From: JADZGC01 sp964613485
GTDB taxonomy: Bacteria > Patescibacteriota > Saccharimonadia > CAILAD01 > GCA-016700035
DNA: 64,000 nucleotides
Assembly: GCA_964613485.1 (NCBI GenBank)
Contig: CAZTHB010000001.1
Location: 1-64,000, forward strand
Direction of reading: 5' to 3'
Position numbers and translations under genes: made by a program. Position 1 is the first letter of the stretch; every line of letters starts with the position of its first letter. Positions 58,175-64,000 of the stretch are shown in pieces. Under the pieces are notes generated by a model. The model did not search any database. It worked only from the letters and a program-made list of their open reading frames with translations, and had not been told where the DNA came from.

Positions 58175-60019
58175 CTAGCGTGGTTGTTTCCCAACGGTAA
58201 AATACCACTTCAAAGTGTCACGCACTGCTGGCAAAGCAAATTCAGCTCCTTCCCCTGAATTTTCGACCAAAGCCACCACCAAGATCTCAGGATTGTCACT
58301 CGGCGCAAACGCTTCAAACCATGCATGTGGTTTAGTGCGAGGATTTTTGCCATCGAAGCCTTCAGAGCTCGTCTCGGCAGTACCGGTCTTGCCGCTCACT
58401 GGCACTGGCACCTCCCGATTCATCGAACAGCAACCCGTACCCTCAAGAACGGTCAGGCGCATACCTTGGTTCACGATATCGATGTTTGCCTGACTAATAA
58501 ACCCTTCTCGAACTACCTGTGGCTTCACTTCTCGGACCACCGCACCGTGTTGATCAACCACTGCACTTACCATGTGCGGCTGCATGATTTTACCGCCATT
58601 CGCAAATGCGCTCAACGCAACTGCAAGCTGCAATGGGGATACGCGCAAGTCATCTTGGCCGATCGAGATATTATACGTATTTCCCGTACCCCATTCCTCG
58701 CCAGTCTGCTGCTTGCGCTTCTCCGGAGTCGGTACATACCCAATAGCCTCATCACCGCTATCAAGTCCTGTCTTACGGCCAAAGCCAAAAAGATCGTAAT
58801 ACTTCAGCAGGCGTGCTGCCCCCAACCCCTTAAAGTCTTTGTAGCCACCGCCGATATAATAGAAAAACACATCGGAGCTAAATGAAATTGCCCGATACAC
58901 ATTCACAAGACCCAACCCTTCTGGCTTCCAGCCCTTGAATGTATAAACTATCGAAGGATCATAAATATTCGCGACATCAATCTTGCCAGTATCATTAATT
59001 GTCGTACTGGGCGTAATCACCCCCTCTTGGAGGGCGATTGCTGAAACCATCGGTTTAATCGTTGAACCAATAGGGTACCCTCCGGCAGCAACTTTGTTAA
59101 AAAGTGGCCTATCGGTATTTGCAACTAAGGCTGAATACTCTGCCTGCTTGATCCCTTTTGCAAATAGGTTTGTGTCATATGTCGGGAGATTTACCGCTGC
59201 CAAGATCTCGCCTGTTTTTGGGTTCATAGCAACACCAGCTGCACGAGTACTTCCAGCCGCTGTCATATATTTAGTAAGACTCTCAGCCATAACCTTCTCA
59301 AGCCCAAAATCAATACTTAATCGCAACGAGTTCCCGGGACTTGCATCTTTACTTGCCAATACTTTTATCGGCTTACCAGTGGAGTCTACTTCTGTCTGCT
59401 CCGCTCCATCCTTTCCCCGCAGGTCATTTTCATAGGCTCGTTCGATCCCAAGCTTACCTATGTAATCAGTTTGCTGATAGGTTGGGTGGGTTTTCAAATC
59501 TTCGGCCGAGACCCGCCCCGTATAACCAAGAAAATGCGCGAGATAACCCTGATCAACATACTCTCGCACCGGATTAGTATCGAGATTTATACCCTGCAGC
59601 TCATTGATATTTTCTTCGATCGACAAGGCGACATCTCGCTCTACATTTGGCTGAATAAGTACGGGCGATGGGGACTGTCGACCGTCTTTCTCTATAAAAG
59701 TACGTATGTCCTCAATAGGCTTTTGCAAGATTTGACTCAGCTTCGCGTAAACAGGGTCTCGATCCTGAGGTTTTTTAGGCATACGTGCGGGTACAGCAAC
59801 TAAATCGAAGTTTGCGACATTACGTGCTAGTAATGTACCGTTACGATCATATATAGCGCCACGTGGTGCGCGCAAAACAGTCTGACGCACGCGATTGCCG
59901 TCAGCCAAAGCTTGGTAGCGTGATCCCTGAATGAGCTGCAGTTGAGCAAGTTGAGCAAGGAGAATGATGGCCACCAACGACACCGCTGCGATAAACCAAC
60001 GAATATATCCTGACTGCAT
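58175..60019 (-). CDS. mrdA: Penicillin-binding protein 2 (elongation transpeptidase)
   Basis: A class B PBP that cross-links peptidoglycan in the elongasome. One N-terminal membrane helix, a pedestal domain and a transpeptidase domain are seen. The transpeptidase has active-site Ser in STIK (SxxK), SSD (SxN) and KTG (SGKTGTAE). From ATG 60019 it has 614 residues. The frame stays open upstream to an ATC at 60166, which lies five bases after AAGGAGGGG and right behind the mreD stop. That start would add a 49-residue basic cytoplasmic extension. ATG 60019 has only GGAG. It is the last gene of the mre operon. Confidence 0.93.
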   Translation of the reverse strand: MQSGYIRWFIAAVSLVAIILLAQLAQLQLIQGSRYQALADGNRVRQTVLRAPRGAIYDRNGTLLARNVANFDLVAVPARMPKKPQDRDPVYAKLSQILQKPIEDIRTFIEKDGRQSPSPVLIQPNVERDVALSIEENINELQGINLDTNPVREYVDQGYLAHFLGYTGRVSAEDLKTHPTYQQTDYIGKLGIERAYENDLRGKDGAEQTEVDSTGKPIKVLASKDASPGNSLRLSIDFGLEKVMAESLTKYMTAAGSTRAAGVAMNPKTGEILAAVNLPTYDTNLFAKGIKQAEYSALVANTDRPLFNKVAAGGYPIGSTIKPMVSAIALQEGVITPSTTINDTGKIDVANIYDPSIVYTFKGWKPEGLGLVNVYRAISFSSDVFFYYIGGGYKDFKGLGAARLLKYYDLFGFGRKTGLDSGDEAIGYVPTPEKRKQQTGEEWGTGNTYNISIGQDDLRVSPLQLAVALSAFANGGKIMQPHMVSAVVDQHGAVVREVKPQVVREGFISQANIDIVNQGMRLTVLEGTGCCSMNREVPVPVSGKTGTAETSSEGFDGKNPRTKPHAWFEAFAPSDNPEILVVALVENSGEGAEFALPAVRDTLKWYFTVGKQPR

Positions 60020-60185
60020 CGTCTGCTCCGATGCGACTGATTCACCGCTGCCTGGTAGGACTGCTTGTGACCAGGTTTCACTACCTTGAATTGCTAGCTC
60101 ATGCTTATTGCGTGGTCGCTTGAGAACTAGCTTACTCGATGTGTTACCAAAGATTGCTCGTTTGATGCGCGCCCCTCCTTCTTGA

Positions 60186-60686
60186 CTATAATCTCGGTAG
60201 TTTGTACTGACCTACCGTTTCGCGTCCCGCAAAAAGAATAAAGTACCCGAACGCGATACTGGCTACATTATACACGCTCTCGACAGCAGCGCGCGCCATT
60301 ACCGTCACAATACCACTAGCCAACACCGAACTCGATAACGCAAGGGTTGTAGCAAGGTTATAAGCAAGCGTGATACAAATCCCCAGCACTATCAATAAAC
60401 CAGCCTGACTCGTCTCGCTCGCTTGACGAAGCACGACTTTACCAACCAATACAATCAACAAGCATGTGATAATCTGTGTGCCAGTTGGCGTAAGAGCAGC
60501 TACTTCAAGCACAATCCCAAGACTAATCGCATAGATTGCCAGATCCTCAAAACTCCAGCGATTGAGCAGCACTACCAGCGTGACGATCGCGAGGTTTGGC
60601 ACAACCGCGTGAGGGCTTAACCCGTGCAAACTAATCTGTATGCAGCCCACGAATACTGCTAATAATATGACGCCAAATCGCCGCAT
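60186..60686 (-). CDS. mreD: Rod-shape determining protein MreD
   Basis: The 166-residue protein has five to six membrane helices, as in MreD, and sits between mreC and PBP2 in the normal order. Sequence conservation in this family is low, so position and topology carry the call. It belongs to the elongasome that guides lateral wall growth. Confidence 0.85.
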   Translation of the reverse strand: MRRFGVILLAVFVGCIQISLHGLSPHAVVPNLAIVTLVVLLNRWSFEDLAIYAISLGIVLEVAALTPTGTQIITCLLIVLVGKVVLRQASETSQAGLLIVLGICITLAYNLATTLALSSSVLASGIVTVMARAAVESVYNVASIAFGYFILFAGRETVGQYKLPRL

Positions 60687-60689
60687 CAG

Positions 60690-61484
60690 CTACGGCGCCT
60701 TCACTACAAAAGCGACTTCGAGGCGAGCAAAGTTGAGTGCCGACTTCACGCTCGCAGCTTGAAATACTTCATTATCACTTTGCGCAATCGAATCAACCGA
60801 TCCTATCAGGAGTCCCCTGGGAATCTTATCTGAGCCCGCCGTCAATACATTCTCTCCCCGATCAATCTTTTCGCTCTGCGCAATCTGTTCAAATCGTAAG
60901 CCACTACCAAGCTGTCCTCTCAAAATACCCCGGGCGCGCTCAGTCTGACTGATGGCTTGAACACGGAATTCTGGATCTGTCACTAGAAATACCACCGCCG
61001 AATGATCTTGCACGCGAGCGACTTTGCCAATAAATATCCCCGAGCTGACCACCGCCTGATCAACCTGCACCCCGTCTACACTTCCTCGATCGATCACAAG
61101 AGCATGGCGAATATTATCTGGTTCATAGGCGGTAATGCTCGCGCCAATCAACGACAAACCCTGTTGCTTCTGGAAATTAAGCTGTTCTCTAAGAAGCCCA
61201 TTCTCATGTTCGACCTCTTTGAGCCGACTCATTTCTGACTGCTGTTCGGTCAATTGACGCTCAAGGCGTTTATTATCCCCAGACAGCCTGCCGAGCGAGA
61301 AGAGAGTATTCCACCCATCACCAATACCACGAAACACCCCGCTCAGCGTGCGTGTAATCGGAGTCGTGATCGTATCGACTACGATACCAATCGGACGCCA
61401 CAACCCTGTCACCTGCAATATGGTCACGAGACCAGCCACAACTAAAGCTCCTAGGATCGCAAACCTGATATTTCGATGCTGCAT
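60690..61484 (-). CDS. mreC: Rod-shape determining protein MreC
   Basis: A 264-residue bitopic protein with an N-terminal membrane helix (about 8-27), a coiled coil (about 60-100, RLERQLTEQQSEMSRLKEVEHENGLLREQL) and the double beta-barrel domain (about 110-260, IDRGSVDGVQVDQAVVSSGIFIGKV). It links MreB inside to PBP2 outside. TGGAGGGATA precedes the ATG. It is co-transcribed with mreB and mreD. Confidence 0.92.
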   Translation of the reverse strand: MQHRNIRFAILGALVVAGLVTILQVTGLWRPIGIVVDTITTPITRTLSGVFRGIGDGWNTLFSLGRLSGDNKRLERQLTEQQSEMSRLKEVEHENGLLREQLNFQKQQGLSLIGASITAYEPDNIRHALVIDRGSVDGVQVDQAVVSSGIFIGKVARVQDHSAVVFLVTDPEFRVQAISQTERARGILRGQLGSGLRFEQIAQSEKIDRGENVLTAGSDKIPRGLLIGSVDSIAQSDNEVFQAASVKSALNFARLEVAFVVKAP

Positions 61485-61522
61485 TATCCCTCCAGAATAC
61501 GCGATTAATATTGTGATTTGGC

Positions 61523-62593
61523 TTAGCGTGGTGTTTTTTCGTATTGAGTCGTCACGAGCACATCCTTAAGTACATCGATGTCCTCGAGAACCGCCCCCGT
61601 ACCTCGCGCAACAGCCGTCAAAGGATCATCCGCGATTACTACCGGCATCTTGGTCTGGGTAGTTAATAGCTTGTCTAGGCCACGCAAGAGCGCACCACCA
61701 CCAGCTAAATACACCCCCTTATCCATAATATCTGCGATGAGCTCTGGCGGAGTTTCTTCGATTGTATCCTTCACGGCATTCACGATCGCCTTAACTGACT
61801 TTGATAACGCTACACGCACCTGATCAGAATTGATGATCACTTCTTTCGGCAACCCCGTCACAATGTCACGCCCGCGTATCGGTGCTTCGAGCATAGTATC
61901 AAGGTCGGTAGCAGAACCAACTGAAATCTTGATCGCTTCAGCGGTGCGTTCGCCTACTTGTAAATTAAATTCTTCCTTCGCATACGCGATAATGTCTTCG
62001 GTGAGCTCATCCCCGGCGATGCGAATCGAACGAGACGCCACTATGCCACCGAGAGAGATAACCGCCACTTCACTCGTGCCACCACCAATGTCGACTATCA
62101 TACTACCGGCTGCGTCATGTACAGGCATACCCGATCCGACTGCTGCCGCCATCGGCTCTTCGATCAGATAAGCTGCACGCGCACCCGCATTCATCGCAGC
62201 ATCTTCTACGGCACGTTTTTCGACCTCAGTTACTCCCGACGGAATCCCGATCACCACTCGCGGTCGCGGGATAAGGACAAAGTTGTCTTTATGAACCTTA
62301 TCGATGAAGTACTTGAGCATCTGCTCAGTGACCTCAAAGTCCGAGACTACACCGTCAACAAGCGGCCGATTTGCTACGATATTGGCCGGCGTCTTGCCTA
62401 CCATACGCTTGGCTTCATCGCCGATGGCGAGAATTTGCTTGGTCTTCGTATTGATCGCAACTACACTCGGCTCATTAATCACGATGCCCTTCCCGCGCAC
62501 ATACACCAAAGTATTAGCTGTCCCCAAATCGATACCTATATCGTGAGACAGCCGCCCAAACAAATGTGAAAAAGGAAGACGGGGCAGTTGCAT
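61523..62593 (-). CDS. mreB: Rod-shape determining protein MreB
   Basis: The 356-residue actin homologue organises wall elongation under the membrane. It has an amphipathic N-terminal stretch (LPFSHLFGRLSHD), phosphate-1 GIDLGTANTLVYV, phosphate-2 VDIGGGTSEVAVI and adenosine motif YLAGGGALLRGLD. It sits in the usual mreBCD-PBP2 order. A second family member is at 21772. GGAGAATAAGT precedes the ATG. Confidence 0.95.
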   Translation of the reverse strand: MQLPRLPFSHLFGRLSHDIGIDLGTANTLVYVRGKGIVINEPSVVAINTKTKQILAIGDEAKRMVGKTPANIVANRPLVDGVVSDFEVTEQMLKYFIDKVHKDNFVLIPRPRVVIGIPSGVTEVEKRAVEDAAMNAGARAAYLIEEPMAAAVGSGMPVHDAAGSMIVDIGGGTSEVAVISLGGIVASRSIRIAGDELTEDIIAYAKEEFNLQVGERTAEAIKISVGSATDLDTMLEAPIRGRDIVTGLPKEVIINSDQVRVALSKSVKAIVNAVKDTIEETPPELIADIMDKGVYLAGGGALLRGLDKLLTTQTKMPVVIADDPLTAVARGTGAVLEDIDVLKDVLVTTQYEKTPR

Positions 62594-62643
62594 ACTTATT
62601 CTCCAGTCTACCTGGTATCAGGAGTGGCTACAAGGCATCTGCT

Positions 62644-63381
62644 CTAATTCGGTATCTGTAAAATAAACCAAAAAGCGATTGCATTATTCAGCATATGAAG
62701 CAAAATGCCCGGATAGAGACTCTGACTCCTCTGATATAGCCAGGCAAGTAGCAGTCCGAGCAAAAAAGTATAAATACCGACGTTAAGCTGCCCGTGCAGC
62801 CACCCAAAAGCCGCCGAAGAAACGACCGCTGCAAGCCATATCGGCCAACGCGACGCCAGCGCTCGGAACATAATCCCCCTAAATATCAATTCCTCCACAA
62901 CCGGTGCAATACCAACTGCCGCAATGAAGCTAGCCACGACCGCCCAGTGCGTCTTACCAAAGCCCAACACATCCTGAGCCTGATCAAGATTTGTGGACGG
63001 ACTCACCACCTGTATCACGGTAAAAACCACTACCACCAACATCATCTGTGCGATATACAATCCGAGCACAGCAAAAATCCAGCCCCAATGGAAGCGCTGC
63101 AAGCCGAGATCCTGGATGCGAAGCTTGCGCCAGCGCATTAACCCGACAATAATGCCGACCTCAATAGCGAGCGCTACAGCATATTGCACGAACGCAGCAA
63201 ATGGATCATCGCGGACAAATATCCTACCCATCGACATTGATATAAAGCCGGCCCTACCGAATAGATAGACAGCGATCGCAACCACGAGTGGCAACACTGC
63301 TACACCTAGATATGCGATCAGTGCATCAATCGGCCGCCATGAGCCATGAGTGCGCTGAACCTGCATAGCGGGCTGTGACAT
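62644..63381 (-). CDS. CPBP-family intramembrane metalloprotease
   Basis: A polytopic protein of about 245 residues with EELIFRGIMFR (the EExxxR motif), a His in FGWLHGQ and HMLNNAI. These are the metal and catalytic residues of the CPBP (CAAX protease/bacteriocin-processing) family. ATG 63381 lies just past the upstream M50 stop and is preferred to TTG 63393. It sits between a site-2 protease and mreB. The substrate is unknown; membrane-protein maturation or self-immunity are known roles in the family. Confidence 0.88.
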   Translation of the reverse strand: MSQPAMQVQRTHGSWRPIDALIAYLGVAVLPLVVAIAVYLFGRAGFISMSMGRIFVRDDPFAAFVQYAVALAIEVGIIVGLMRWRKLRIQDLGLQRFHWGWIFAVLGLYIAQMMLVVVVFTVIQVVSPSTNLDQAQDVLGFGKTHWAVVASFIAAVGIAPVVEELIFRGIMFRALASRWPIWLAAVVSSAAFGWLHGQLNVGIYTFLLGLLLAWLYQRSQSLYPGILLHMLNNAIAFWFILQIPN

Positions 63382-63383
63382 TA

Positions 63384-64000
63384 CTAACGCCAAATTCGGG
63401 AGATGTCAGAGATAGCCACGACAATTCCGAGCGCCATCAAAGCAACGAAACCAATAGTGTGAGCCCAGGACTCGTGGTGATCACCCATAGGGACGCCCAC
63501 CTTGCGTAAGAGAATTACCGCCAAGCGACCACCATCGAGGGCCGGGATTGGCAGTGCATTGAGAATACCAAGTGAGAGAGAAATCGAAGCAACCAGAGCC
63601 ACAAAGTAGTCCCAGCCAAACTTGATAACTTGCGGCGCGGCGGCGGCAATACCGATTGGCCCCACCAAGCCATCATTTACCTTGGCTGTAGTAAATATTT
63701 GCCAGATAGAGCTGAAGAACATCGGTACCGATACAGCAATCGTCTTCCACATCAAAGCTAAACTCGCCAATGGTGCCGCCCACCACACGTAGCGCTCCTT
63801 TTGCTGCGAAATTGCTGCGACCCCAAGAATCCCCTTGTCTGCATCTGCCCCAAGTGTCACAGTCGCTGACTTGACCTCACCACTACGCTCATATTCCACG
63901 GCAACCGTTTGTCCGGCTCGTTCCCGAGTAGCGGCCCGCAGCTCTTCTTCGGTCTGCGGAGATACCGTATCAATGCGCTTCATGGTATCGCCATTTTGTA
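63384..64000 (-). CDS. rseP: RseP-like site-2 (M50) zinc metalloprotease, partial
   Basis: Only the C-terminal part is in the window; the frame runs open through the right edge, where ...NGDTMKRIDTVS is the end of a PDZ domain. The rest has two to three membrane helices and the NALPIPALDGGRL segment with the third zinc ligand (LDG). The HExxH site must lie beyond 64000. Such proteases cut membrane-bound anti-sigma factors or signal-peptide remnants. Confidence 0.88.
   Translation of the reverse strand, partial: QNGDTMKRIDTVSPQTEEELRAATRERAGQTVAVEYERSGEVKSATVTLGADADKGILGVAAISQQKERYVWWAAPLASLALMWKTIAVSVPMFFSSIWQIFTTAKVNDGLVGPIGIAAAAPQVIKFGWDYFVALVASISLSLGILNALPIPALDGGRLAVILLRKVGVPMGDHHESWAHTIGFVALMALGIVVAISDISRIWR

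Noticed and set aside
1..64000. CRISPR arrays, insertion sequences, rRNA genes
   Set aside because: No regularly spaced repeats, no transposase frames and no rRNA-like sequence were seen in any part of the window.

Overview
The window looks like a chromosomal segment of a member of Candidatus Saccharibacteria (TM7) or a close Patescibacteria/CPR relative. The reasons are the compact, moderately GC-balanced genome, short operons with stop/start overlaps, a class I lysyl-tRNA synthetase, sortase with LPxTG-type proteins on a monoderm-like envelope, PEGA/beta-propeller and zinc-ribbon proteins of CPR type, and many genes whose -10 box sits 6-11 nt before the start codon (leaderless mRNAs). RF2 is present and UGA is used as a stop, so the standard code applies. 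This placement is inferred from gene content; no 16S or database comparison was possible.

Layout. 0-2 kb: right end of an integrated element, a large serine recombinase whose 3' end runs antisense into tRNA-Glu(CTC) and its terminator. 2-6.4 kb: nrdAB (class I ribonucleotide reductase) with NrdR-like boxes. 6.4-15.2 kb: surface block with a DUF3048 protein, a 54-residue LPVTG peptide, a secreted GH6 glycosidase, a GT2 polysaccharide synthase plus deacetylase operon, and a three-gene minor-pilin operon. 15.2-22.8 kb: gltX, two hypothetical genes, then a cell-surface glycan operon (MreB paralogue, O-antigen-ligase-like, GT4, WecG/TagA). 22.9-31.1 kb: PEGA protein, tRNA-Leu(CAA), sortase, exonuclease VII, UPF0104 flippase-like protein, TRM11-like methyltransferase, L27. 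31.2-41.4 kb: orphan response regulator with pyrG, CtpA protease, two PcsB-like CHAP hydrolases with ftsEX, murA (active-site Cys replaced by Asp), prfB. 41.5-50.6 kb: LPETG surface protein, three high-GC single-gene cassettes and a two-gene operon with a 988-residue protein. 50.7-58 kb: secA, a high-GC zinc-ribbon pair, hpf-serS-lysS, greA. 58.1-64 kb: elongation operon rseP-CPBP-mreB-mreC-mreD-PBP2.

How it fits together. Much of the window builds the envelope: MurA for precursor, MreBCD/PBP2 for elongation, FtsEX with CHAP hydrolases for septal cleavage, sortase with two visible substrates, a secreted glycan made by GT2, trimmed by the deacetylase and perhaps cut by GH6, and minor pilins for surface contact. 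The most unusual material is the set of GC-rich, separately promoted and terminated cassettes at 33.4, 43-47 and 53.4-54.2 kb. One of these encodes a zinc-ribbon protein that resembles, from memory, a common actinobacterial family, which would fit gene flow from actinobacterial hosts. Rejected shadow ORFs are listed separately.
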